Positions 1-6,201 of a DNA stretch of 19,879 bases are shown piece by piece. The position numbers were made by a program, and so were the translations under genes. The DNA comes from Pseudomonadota bacterium (lineage in GTDB: Bacteria; Pseudomonadota; Alphaproteobacteria; UBA8366; GCA-2717185). The notes beneath the pieces were generated by a model, which saw only the letters and a list, made by a program, of their open reading frames with translations, did no database searches and was not told the DNA's origin. Position 1 is the first letter of the stretch. Each line of letters begins with the position of its first letter. The DNA lies in assembly GCA_027619655.1 (NCBI GenBank), contig JAQCHR010000015.1, positions 1 through 19,879 on the forward strand. Reading direction: 5' to 3'.

Positions 1-600
1 TACCGCGGCGCGCATGCTTGGCGAACTGGTTGCCCGCCGGCGCCAGATCATCGACATGATGACGGCCGAACGCCACCGCCGGCGCCGGCTCACCAGCCCG
101 CGCATGGTCAAAAGCGTCGACCGGCTGCTGCGCGCCCTGCAGAAGAAGCTCTCCGATCTCGAGAATGAGCTCGACGATACCATCCGAGGCACGCCGGCCT
201 GGCGCGAGGCCGAGGACCTGCTCAAAAGCGTGCCCGGGGTTGGTAGCGCCACCGCCTGCATGCTGATTGCAGACCTGCCGGAACTCGGCCATCTCGATCG
301 CAAGAAAATCGCGGCCCTGGTTGGCGTCGCGCCGCTTAACCGCGACAGCGGCATGATGCGAGGCCGGCGGACCACCTGGGGAGGGCGGCACAAGGTCCGC
401 GCCAGTCTCTACATGGCCGCTCTTGTCGCCAGCCGCTACAACCCTCTGCTCGCCGCATTCTACCAACGCCTGCTCCAGGCTGGAAAGCCAAAGAAACTCG
501 CCCTGACCGCCGTCATGCGGAAGCTCCTCGTTATCCTCAACGCTATCATGCGAGACCGAAAACCATGGCAAAACGCTTGACACGCAAGACAGTCGCTCCC
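1..600 (+). mobile_element. IS110-family insertion sequence, right-hand portion only
   Basis: The window opens inside an IS110-family element, so the left end and the N-terminal half of the transposase are outside. The right end cannot be placed exactly, because these elements lack terminal inverted repeats. I place it within the 20 or so bases after the stop codon, where the sequence GACACGCAAGACAGTCGCT resembles termini I remember from related elements. The palindromic intergenic repeat at 593-613 begins right there, consistent with insertion into or beside a repeat. IS110 elements use a structured noncoding (bridge) RNA from one end. In the IS110 group it lies upstream of the gene, hence off the window. 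Confidence 0.75.
2..580 (+). CDS. IS110-family transposase (DEDD/serine recombinase), C-terminal part
   Basis: The frame is open from base 2, so the ATG at 14 is internal and the true start lies outside the window. The visible part is the Transposase_20 (IS116/IS110/IS902) domain. A helix-hairpin-helix-like VPGVGSATACMLIADLPELG is followed by LVGVAPLNRDSGMMRGRR, which contains the conserved Ser thought to be the recombination nucleophile. The typical tail HKVRASLYMAALVASRYNP then KLLVILNAIMRDRKPW follows. The N-terminal RuvC-like DEDD domain is missing from view. No frameshift or stop is visible in this part, so the element could be intact. It catalyses cut-and-paste-like recombination directed by its bridge RNA, as known for the family. 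Confidence 0.9.
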   Translation, partial: TAARMLGELVARRRQIIDMMTAERHRRRRLTSPRMVKSVDRLLRALQKKLSDLENELDDTIRGTPAWREAEDLLKSVPGVGSATACMLIADLPELGHLDRKKIAALVGVAPLNRDSGMMRGRRTTWGGRHKVRASLYMAALVASRYNPLLAAFYQRLLQAGKPKKLALTAVMRKLLVILNAIMRDRKPWQNA

Positions 601-613
601 CCAAGGGGAGCGA
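593..613. repeat. Palindromic intergenic repeat (9-bp stem, 3-base loop)
   Basis: TCGCTCCCC and GGGGAGCGA form a perfect 9-bp stem around CAA. The stem is followed by GGGTCGGGGTGAGG, a string that I recall as part of short palindromic intergenic repeats in many proteobacterial genomes. It sits immediately after the IS110 right end and has no T-tract, so it is more like a REP-type element than an intrinsic terminator. Confidence 0.55.
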
Positions 614-661
614 GGGTCGGGGTGAGGTGGGGCGGCAGCGCCGCTTGCGATGCCAGGGAAA

Positions 662-698
662 GCCGATAAAAGCCAATGCATGCCAGTCAAAGCCAATC
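662..698 (+). repeat. Interspersed repeat, copy A (expanded)
   Basis: This copy shares the left arm GCCGATAAA and the right arm CAAAGCCAATC with copies B (1954-1981) and C (2051-2078). It carries about ten extra bases (AGCCAATGCA) after the left arm, which look like an internal duplication of the AGCCAAT unit. It lies in the gap between the IS110 right end and the MFS gene. Confidence 0.6.
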
Positions 699-742
699 GA
701 ATATGGTCGTCGCGCAGCGCCGGTTTCATATAGGCTCTGGCG

Positions 743-1933
743 ATGATCAAGGTATTGCTGGCCATGGTTGCCTGTCAGGCGGCCGCGGCGCTGGCGGCGT
801 TCACGCTGCCGGTGGTCGCGCCGGCCGCCGCGCGGGCGCTTGGACTGCCGGCGGCGCTGGTCGGCTATTACACCACGGTCATGCTGGTCGGCGCGATGCT
901 AGCCACGGTCGTCACGGCAGGTTTCGTGCGGCGCTACGGGGCGCTGCGGGTCAGCCAGGCGACGCTGGTCTTCGCGGCACTGGGGCTGGGCGCCCTGCCC
1001 TTCGCCCATCTGCCCGGGCTGGCCTTGCCCGTGCTGCTGGGCGGCGCCGTGCTGATCGGCTTTGCCTATGGCCCGGCCAATCCGGCCAGTTCGCACCTGC
1101 TGGCCCGGGTCACGCCGGCGCCTCTGCGCGGGCGGGTGTTTTCGGTCAAGCAGACCAGTGTCCCGCTGGGCGGCGCGCTGGGCGGGTTTTCGCTGCCGTT
1201 CCTGGAAGCCCGCTTCGGCTGGCAGGGCGCCGCGCTCTGCGCCGCCGGGTTCTGCCTGCTGCTGGCCCTCGCCCTGCAGCCCTGGCGGCGGGAGATGGAC
1301 AACGACCGCACCGCCAATGCGCCGCTGGTCAATGCCGGCTTCGTCACCGCGATGAAGATCGCCCTGACCGAACCGGGGCTGCGGCGGCTTGCCTTTGCCT
1401 CGGGCGCGTTTGCCGCGATGCAGTTCTGTTATGTCGCGCTGTTCGTGACCTTCGCGGTGGAGCGCACCGGCCTGACCCTGCAGACCGCCGGCACCGCGCT
1501 GTCCGCCGGGCTGGTGGTCAGCATCGGCGCGCGCATGCTGTGGGGCTGGGCCGCGGACCGGTTTGCGCCGCGCTACGTGCTGGCGGGGCTGGGGCTGGGC
1601 ATGGCGGCCAGCGCCTTCGCCGCAACGGCGCTGGGGCCTGCCTGGCCCTATGCGGCGGTGGTTGCGCTGGCCATCGGCTTCGGCTCCACCGGCACGGCCT
1701 GGCAGGGCGTCTACCTGGCGGAGGTCGCGCGCAATGCCCCCGAAGGCCGCGTCGCGGAAGCCACCGCCGGCTGCATGAGCTTCACTTTCATGGGCGGGCT
1801 GATCGGGCCAGGCGCGGCCAGCGCGCTGGCGGTCCTTACGGGCGACAACGCGGCGGGGTTCCTGTTCATGGGCGCGGTCACCTTCTTCTTCGGCGCCGCC
1901 TTCCTGTGGCCCGGAAAAAAGACGCCGGACTGA
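743..1933 (+). CDS. Major facilitator superfamily (MFS) transporter
   Basis: This 396-residue protein is almost entirely hydrophobic and has the usual length for a 12-helix MFS carrier. Two six-helix halves are separated by a charged central loop near residues 180-205 (QPWRREMDNDRTANAP). An MFS-like loop after helix 2 reads GFVRRYGALRVSQ. The second half has WGWAADRFAPRYVL at the equivalent loop, a good match to the G-x-x-x-D-R-x-G-R type signature. It is an inner-membrane secondary transporter; substrate unknown. The ATG at 743 has no strong Shine-Dalgarno sequence, but no better in-frame start lies downstream before the first helix. It stands alone on its strand, flanked on both sides by copies of an interspersed repeat. 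No adjacent enzyme gives a substrate clue. Confidence 0.85.
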   Translation: MIKVLLAMVACQAAAALAAFTLPVVAPAAARALGLPAALVGYYTTVMLVGAMLATVVTAGFVRRYGALRVSQATLVFAALGLGALPFAHLPGLALPVLLGGAVLIGFAYGPANPASSHLLARVTPAPLRGRVFSVKQTSVPLGGALGGFSLPFLEARFGWQGAALCAAGFCLLLALALQPWRREMDNDRTANAPLVNAGFVTAMKIALTEPGLRRLAFASGAFAAMQFCYVALFVTFAVERTGLTLQTAGTALSAGLVVSIGARMLWGWAADRFAPRYVLAGLGLGMAASAFAATALGPAWPYAAVVALAIGFGSTGTAWQGVYLAEVARNAPEGRVAEATAGCMSFTFMGGLIGPGAASALAVLTGDNAAGFLFMGAVTFFFGAAFLWPGKKTPD

Positions 1934-1953
1934 GCAGTGGGGCGCGGGGAAAT

Positions 1954-1981
1954 GCCGATAAATGCCTATAAAAGCCAATCA
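1954..1981 (+). repeat. Interspersed repeat, copy B
   Basis: The 28-base unit is made of GCCGATAAATGCC followed by TATAAAAGCCAATCA. It matches copy C, 97 bases downstream, at 25 of 28 positions, and all three differences are transitions. It lies just after the MFS stop codon, in a 183-base gap. Confidence 0.75.
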
Positions 1982-2050
1982 GGCGAGGTTTTTTCTGTTG
2001 CCGCGACGGCGCATCCCTCCTCACCCTGCCCCTCCCTGTTCCGGAGAGAA

Positions 2051-2078
2051 GCCAATAAATGCCCATAGAAGCCAATCA
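2051..2078 (+). repeat. Interspersed repeat, copy C
   Basis: The unit is made of GCCAATAAATGCC followed by CATAGAAGCCAATCA and is a direct repeat of copy B. Between B and C lies a pyrimidine-rich stretch (about 2014-2038, CCTCACCCTGCCCCTCC) that resembles, in inverted orientation, the GGGTCGGGGTGAGG box upstream of copy A. Copy C ends 38 bases before the next gene. Confidence 0.75.
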
Positions 2079-2116
2079 TCAGAAACCCTGCTGCCGCCAC
2101 AGGAAAGACTGACCGC

Positions 2117-3535
2117 ATGACCGCTCCCGCCCCGCTCCGCGAACTCGGCATCACCGTGCTGCCCGAATACATCCAGTCGGACGGCATCGAGGGCGTGCTG
2201 CGCAACATCCGCGATATCGCGCGCGCGACCAGCGTCACCACTTCGCCCTACGTGGTGACGGAGGCCGCGCCCGGCACCGGCGAGCGCGAGCCGCCGATCG
2301 ACGGCGGAGCGGGGAAAGACCGGCTGCTCGACCGGCCGCTCTGGGGCAAGCGCGACGTTTGGATGACCGCGTCCTGCAGCTATACGCCCGATGCGGCGCG
2401 GTATGCCGGGCTCGCCTACCGCCCGCCGGCAACCGATGCCGCGACGGCACGCGACGGGCATCTGGTCGGCGAATTCCTGACCGCGGCAAAGGCGCGCGGG
2501 ATGGAAACCTGGATACAGGTCCAGGCGGCGATCCCGCCCGGCCACCGGGTGCAGTTCGGCCGCCCCAACCCGGGCGACCGCTCGCTGCTGCCCGACGGCA
2601 CGGCGTTCGACGCGCGGGTCGACCGCAACGCCTCGCTCGCTGCGCCGGACCTGCGCGCCTATATGCGCGCATTCGTCGCCGATCTCTGCGCCGCCTATCC
2701 GCAGGCGGACGGGTTCAAGTTCGACTGGCCGGAATACCCGGCCTATCACTTCGAGGCGCTGTTCTTCGACTTCAACCCCGCCGCCGCCCCCTATGCGGCG
2801 CGCGCCGGGCTGGATTTCGCGGCGCTGCGCCGGGGCGTGGGCGAATTACTCGCCGCGCTGGGCACGCCGGAAATCCGCCGCCGGACGGTCGCGCTGGATA
2901 ATGCGGATTCCTTCCGCGACAGCCTGTTCGCCGCCTGGCCGGTGCTGGCGGATCTGGCGGCCTTCAAGGTGGAGATCGTGGCGGATTACGCCGGGTTCCT
3001 GCGCGATACGGTGGCCGAATCCAGTCGCGGGCGCAAGCGCGTCTTCCTGCAATGCTTCCCGCCACCGCTGAATATCGCGACCGGTTTCGACCTCGCGCGG
3101 CTGGGCGCGCTCTGCGACATGGTCGGGGTGAAGACCTATACGATGCACTGGCCGCTGATCGAGCGGAACATCCTGACCGCGCTGCAGGCCCGCACGGATT
3201 TCCCCCCGGCGGCCATCATCCGCGCGCTGACCGCGATCCTGGGTTTCGCCGCCGACGCCGAACGCACGCCCGGCGATATCCGCTACCCGGAACCGGACGA
3301 CCCGCACCCGGCGCCCGCCGCAGGGCTGACCGCCAAGATGCGCGCGGCCAGGGCCGCGCTACCGGCAAGCTCGCGGATGTGCGGCATCACCCATGGCTAT
3401 GGCCCGACGGCCGACGTGATGCGCCGCTTCGATGCGGTCGCCGAAGGCGCCGGTAGCGCGGTTCATGTGAACCGCTACGCCTATCTCTCGGACGCCAAGC
3501 TGGCGGCGATCGGTACGCGAGGCGAAGCCGGATGA
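2117..3535 (+). CDS. Uncharacterised protein, putative TIM-barrel glycoside-hydrolase-like
   Basis: This soluble protein of 472 residues has no signal peptide and no transmembrane segment. I do not recognise a named family with certainty. The pattern is that of a (beta/alpha)8 barrel of the hypothetical-glycosidase type: TWIQVQAAIP near residue 131, DGFKFDWPEYPAYHFE at about 198-213 (D203 and E206 are candidate acidic active-site residues at a strand end), a VALDNADSFRDSLF segment near 295, and MVGVKTYTMHWPL near 340. The ATG at 2117 is chosen because AGGAAAG lies about ten bases upstream. A possible role is hydrolysis or recognition of a sugar-like substrate in the cytoplasm, but this is inference. 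The neighbouring MFS carrier on the same strand, 183 bases upstream, could supply a substrate, although repeats occupy the gap and co-transcription is uncertain. Confidence 0.6.
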   Translation: MTAPAPLRELGITVLPEYIQSDGIEGVLRNIRDIARATSVTTSPYVVTEAAPGTGEREPPIDGGAGKDRLLDRPLWGKRDVWMTASCSYTPDAARYAGLAYRPPATDAATARDGHLVGEFLTAAKARGMETWIQVQAAIPPGHRVQFGRPNPGDRSLLPDGTAFDARVDRNASLAAPDLRAYMRAFVADLCAAYPQADGFKFDWPEYPAYHFEALFFDFNPAAAPYAARAGLDFAALRRGVGELLAALGTPEIRRRTVALDNADSFRDSLFAAWPVLADLAAFKVEIVADYAGFLRDTVAESSRGRKRVFLQCFPPPLNIATGFDLARLGALCDMVGVKTYTMHWPLIERNILTALQARTDFPPAAIIRALTAILGFAADAERTPGDIRYPEPDDPHPAPAAGLTAKMRAARAALPASSRMCGITHGYGPTADVMRRFDAVAEGAGSAVHVNRYAYLSDAKLAAIGTRGEAG

Positions 3536-3585
3536 ATGTCGCGGCCCGCCAGGCTATGCCGGCAGGAGACTGCCAAGAACGCGGA

Positions 3586-3984
3586 TCAGCTTTGCGCTTC
3601 CTGCGCCTCCACCGGCTTTTTCCAACGCTCCAGCTTGTTCATGCAGCTCTTGCTGATCGCCGCGCGTTCCATGGCGTCCGCTTCACCCTGCAGGCGGGCG
3701 TATTCGGCAGCTTCGGGTCCATCGCCGCCTTCCAGGAAAAACAGCGTCGGCCAGAACAGGATGAGCCCAACCCCCATCTGCGCGGAATCATTGTCCGCAA
3801 GCTTTTTCACATTCCCGTACAACTCGCCGGTCCGCGCGGAGATCCGTCGGGCTTCCATCTCCAGTTGCTGGCAGTCATAGGACTAGTACTGCAATTCGGA
3901 AACGTATTGTGCCGGAATTTTTTCCGGCGGCGACGCGCATGCCGCCAAAGCGGCACAAGCCGCTAAAAAACCGTATTTTTTCAT
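3586..3984 (-). pseudogene. Small conserved lipoprotein interrupted by an in-frame amber codon
   Basis: Reading the minus strand from ATG 3984 (good ribosome site AGGGGTGGG upstream) gives a lipoprotein signal MKKYGFLAACAALAACASPP with lipobox LAAC at residues 13-16. The sequence then reads AQYVSELQY, a TAG codon at 3885-3883, and continues without a frame change as SYDCQQLEMEARRISARTGEL. Next come ADNDSAQMGVGLILFWPTLFFLEGGDG and EYARLQGEADAMERAAISKSC. This is a widespread small lipoprotein family that I recall having Y-Q-S-Y-x-C-x-Q-L at this point, so TAG most simply replaces a CAG (Gln) codon. The total is 132 residues, normal for the family. Either the gene is dead, the codon is read through, or the base is a sequencing error. 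The downstream part alone (from an internal ATG at 3858) would lack the signal sequence. Function of the family is unknown; it should be anchored in the envelope. Confidence 0.75.
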
Positions 3985-4313
3985 GATATCCCACCCCTAT
4001 TTTCATCCCTGCGTCCAATAGAGGAACGGAATTAAAGACATCCAACTGAAATTGGAAGAATATTATTCCCGAATTACGGGATAATTCTCTTTTTTTTTAG
4101 CCGCACTGATATGATGATTTTCCCGCTCGGGTATCTAGGCCACCGTCAGGGTCACCGCAGCAGGTAAAAACGGCCGAGATGAGGGATGGCGCATATTAGA
4201 TATATACGTTGCATACCATAATAAATTCCCTATTTATTGCTAAGTAATGTTGAAATAATTCCGTTTTCATTTCGCTATTATATTTTGATAATATCGGCGT
4301 TCAGGGAGATTTT
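3985..4313. other. AT-rich 329-base intergenic region
   Basis: This gap between two divergent genes is conspicuously AT-rich compared with the GC-rich surroundings. It must hold the promoter of the lipoprotein (minus) and of the CsbD-like gene pair (plus). I see a terminator-like hairpin at 4062-4098, a run of A/T around 4195-4300, and an ATTAT...ATAAT inverted repeat at 4277-4292 just upstream of the AGGGAG ribosome site of the 4314 gene. No coding frame is convincing. The base composition suggests acquired or rapidly evolving DNA, or simply a promoter-rich zone. Confidence 0.6.
4062..4098 (+). terminator. Orphan intrinsic-terminator-like hairpin with T-tract
   Basis: On the plus strand ATTATTCCCG pairs with CGGGATAAT across the loop AATTA. 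The nine-pair stem has a one-base bulge and is followed by TCTC and nine T residues. It looks like a Rho-independent terminator for plus-strand transcription. No plus-strand gene ends just upstream, since the preceding gene is on the minus strand, so it may end a short noncoding transcript or readthrough from the 2117-3535 gene. Confidence 0.55.
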
Positions 4314-4541
4314 ATGTTCGGTTTCGGTCGCGGTGAGAGCACAAGTACCATCTCACGCAAAAGGGATTACATGCAGGACGCCCAGAAGACTTGGGAATTC
4401 CTGACCATCTATGACCTCTCCACGGTAAAAACGCCGGGAGAGCTTGCCGCCATGATCCAGGCGCGGTCCTCCACCACCGAGGAACAGGCGACGCGGGAGG
4501 TAGAGGCCTGGATGCGCGACAAATACGGAATACCGGCATGA
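4314..4541 (+). CDS. Small CsbD-like stress-type protein
   Basis: This 75-residue soluble protein has a strong ribosome site (AGGGAG eight bases before ATG). The segment KTWEFLTIYDLSTVKTPGEL (about residues 25-44) followed by AAMIQARSSTTEEQATREVEAWM follows the CsbD/UPF0337 pattern: W-x-x-L-T-x-x-D-L, then a helix, then an x-x-[ST]-x-E-E-A-x-x-x-V-x-x-W/F helix. The YG usually found in the middle is replaced by SS. CsbD-family proteins are small stress-induced proteins of unclear function. The assignment is by pattern only and could be wrong. The stop codon overlaps the start of the next gene (ATGA at 4538-4541), so the two are translationally coupled. The AT-rich upstream region suggests a dedicated promoter. 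Confidence 0.6.
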   Translation: MFGFGRGESTSTISRKRDYMQDAQKTWEFLTIYDLSTVKTPGELAAMIQARSSTTEEQATREVEAWMRDKYGIPA

Positions 4542-4957
4542 CGCTTCGCAAGGAATACGCACTCGGCCATTCGCGCTTCAACGACTTCCTCTTCGCCGTC
4601 ATCGGGGAGGAGGAAAACGGGCAGCGGCTTACTGTCCTGTCCGCCCTGGCGCGGCTGGGGCCGAACCCGTGGGAGGAAGCCGCGCGCCTGGCGGAAATGC
4701 CGCGGGCGGCCGCCGCGGAGGCCCTGGCGGCGATCCTCGCCCGGCTGCCGGAAGACGGCTGGAAAAAGCCGGGGCCGCTGGCCATCGCCGCCCGGCTCCT
4801 CGCTTCCCTGCCGGCCCAGGGATCATCGGCGGAAGCCCGCACGCAGAGCGACGATGCCGGGCGCTGGTCACTGGCGCCGAACGTCCGCAGCGCGCTTTTC
4901 TGGGGCTGCCTCGCCGCGGCGGTCACCGTCATGGCGATCGGCCATTTCAACGGCTGA
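4538..4957 (+). CDS. Uncharacterised protein with C-terminal membrane anchor
   Basis: This 139-residue protein has its start overlapping the previous stop by four bases, a typical coupled pair. The N-terminal 20-95 region is Ala/Leu/Glu rich and predicted helical, with a repeat-like helix-turn-helix feel (LTVLSALARLGPNPWEEAAR, then RAAAAEALAAILARLPEDGW). A low-complexity linker follows, and a single hydrophobic segment near residues 118-135 (ALFWGCLAAAVTVMAIGHF) ends the protein. The topology suggests a cytoplasmic domain tethered by a C-tail anchor. I do not recognise a family. Coupling to the CsbD-like protein suggests the two act together, perhaps with the small protein recruited to the membrane; that is inference. 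Confidence 0.7.
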   Translation: MTLRKEYALGHSRFNDFLFAVIGEEENGQRLTVLSALARLGPNPWEEAARLAEMPRAAAAEALAAILARLPEDGWKKPGPLAIAARLLASLPAQGSSAEARTQSDDAGRWSLAPNVRSALFWGCLAAAVTVMAIGHFNG

Positions 4958-4969
4958 CGCAGGCGCGCC

Positions 4970-6025
4970 TCAAAGCCCCATCAGCTTCGCCGCCGTGCCG
5001 CCCAGGATGGCGATGCGCTCGTCATCGGTCAGTCCCGGCGTGTTCAGCACGAGGTCGACCTCGGTACTGGTCCAGGGGAAGGGGTAGTCTGTGCCGATCA
5101 TGATCCGGTCGGCGCCGGTCTCCGCGATCAGGTGGCGCAGGGCCTCCTCGGTGAAGACGATGGTGTCGAAGTACAGCTGCCCGTCGCGCAGGTAATCGGT
5201 CGGCTTCTTCTTCGGCACCGTGCCGACCTTGCCCGGGAAGGTGCGGATCACCGCGTCGTGCCGGTTGGCATAGGACGGGAACATGCCGCCGCCATGGGCC
5301 GCGCAGATCTTCAGTCCCGGGTGCCGGTCCAGCGTGCCCTCGAAGATCAGATGGGTCAGCGCAATGGTGGTTTCCAGCGGGTTGCCCAGCGTGTTCTGCA
5401 GGAAGCCGTTGCCATTAAAGCGGGTGCTGTCGTTCAGTTCCCGCACGCCCTTGGGATGCAGGAAGACCAGCACGTCCAGTTCCTCGCATTTGGCCCAGAA
5501 AGGGTCGAATTTCCGGTCGGCGAGTTCCAGCCCGTCGACGCTGCCGGCGACGCCGACGCCCCTGAAGCCGAGCTTCTTCACCGCATGCTCCAGTTGTTCG
5601 ACCGCTAGCTTCGGGTGGTGCAGCGCGGCGGTGGCGAAGGCGACGAAACGGTCCGGGTTGGCGGCGCACATCTCGACCAGCGCCTCGTTCTGCAGGCGGA
5701 TGATTTCCGCCGACAGGTCGCGGTCGCGGTCGTACCACCACGGATTGATGGAGAGGGCGGAGACATCCAGCCCCTGCGCATCCATCGCCGCAATGCGGGT
5801 GGTCACGTCCTCCATCAGCAGGCCCGGCGCCTCCAGCGGGAAATCCGCCGCGGCAAGCGCAGCCGGCACCGCACAATGGGCGTGGATATCGACCGTCTTG
5901 ATCCGCGTGCCGTTGACATGCACCTCGCGGCGTTCCGTATGGCTGTGGCCGTGCCCGCCCCCATCCGTCGCGGCGCTGCGCAATTCGCAGCCGACAAAGC
6001 CGATACCTGTTGGACCGATACCCAT
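4970..6025 (-). CDS. Amidohydrolase-superfamily metal enzyme, ACMSD (aminocarboxymuconate-semialdehyde decarboxylase)-like
   Basis: The 351-residue product is of the Amidohydro_2/ACMSD type, which decarboxylates or hydrolyses unsaturated ring-cleavage acids with one zinc. Visible ligands are H48 and H50 in VDIHAHC, H190 in FLHPKG, H244 in AAHGGG and D313 in GTDYPFPW, so the active site is complete. The start at 6025 is preferred over an in-frame ATG 18 codons upstream, because GGGGGAAG precedes it at the right distance. An N-terminal extension of about 42 residues before the barrel contains a His-rich patch (HGHSH, 25-29). The nearby FAD monooxygenase (8547-9701) could act earlier in an aromatic or N-heterocycle ring-cleavage route, but the histidine kinase lies between and the substrate is not determined. 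Confidence 0.8.
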   Translation of the reverse strand: MGIGPTGIGFVGCELRSAATDGGGHGHSHTERREVHVNGTRIKTVDIHAHCAVPAALAAADFPLEAPGLLMEDVTTRIAAMDAQGLDVSALSINPWWYDRDRDLSAEIIRLQNEALVEMCAANPDRFVAFATAALHHPKLAVEQLEHAVKKLGFRGVGVAGSVDGLELADRKFDPFWAKCEELDVLVFLHPKGVRELNDSTRFNGNGFLQNTLGNPLETTIALTHLIFEGTLDRHPGLKICAAHGGGMFPSYANRHDAVIRTFPGKVGTVPKKKPTDYLRDGQLYFDTIVFTEEALRHLIAETGADRIMIGTDYPFPWTSTEVDLVLNTPGLTDDERIAILGGTAAKLMGL

Positions 6026-6201
6026 GTGATCTTCCCCCGCCCTGTTGACCGGCCCGAACCCGACCGTGTTGCGACCCATCGTAAAAGGGGCGGTCCGGCG
6101 CGTCCAGAGACCCGGCCCGGCCCGCCTGTCTGTCGTTAATAAAAGGTTAGGCCGTGCGTCCTATAAACACCCGTTCCTTTACCCTGCGATGCGGACCGAT
6201 C

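Noticed and set aside
676..1971. Long alternative reading frames over the MFS gene on both strands
   Set aside because: They are composition shadows of high-GC coding DNA: Arg/Gly/Ala-rich with no domain, while the 743-1933 frame gives a clean MFS protein.
3532..3966. Plus-strand frame of 144 residues over the lipoprotein region
   Set aside because: The minus strand encodes a recognisable lipoprotein family with signal sequence and ribosome site; the plus frame shows no family features.
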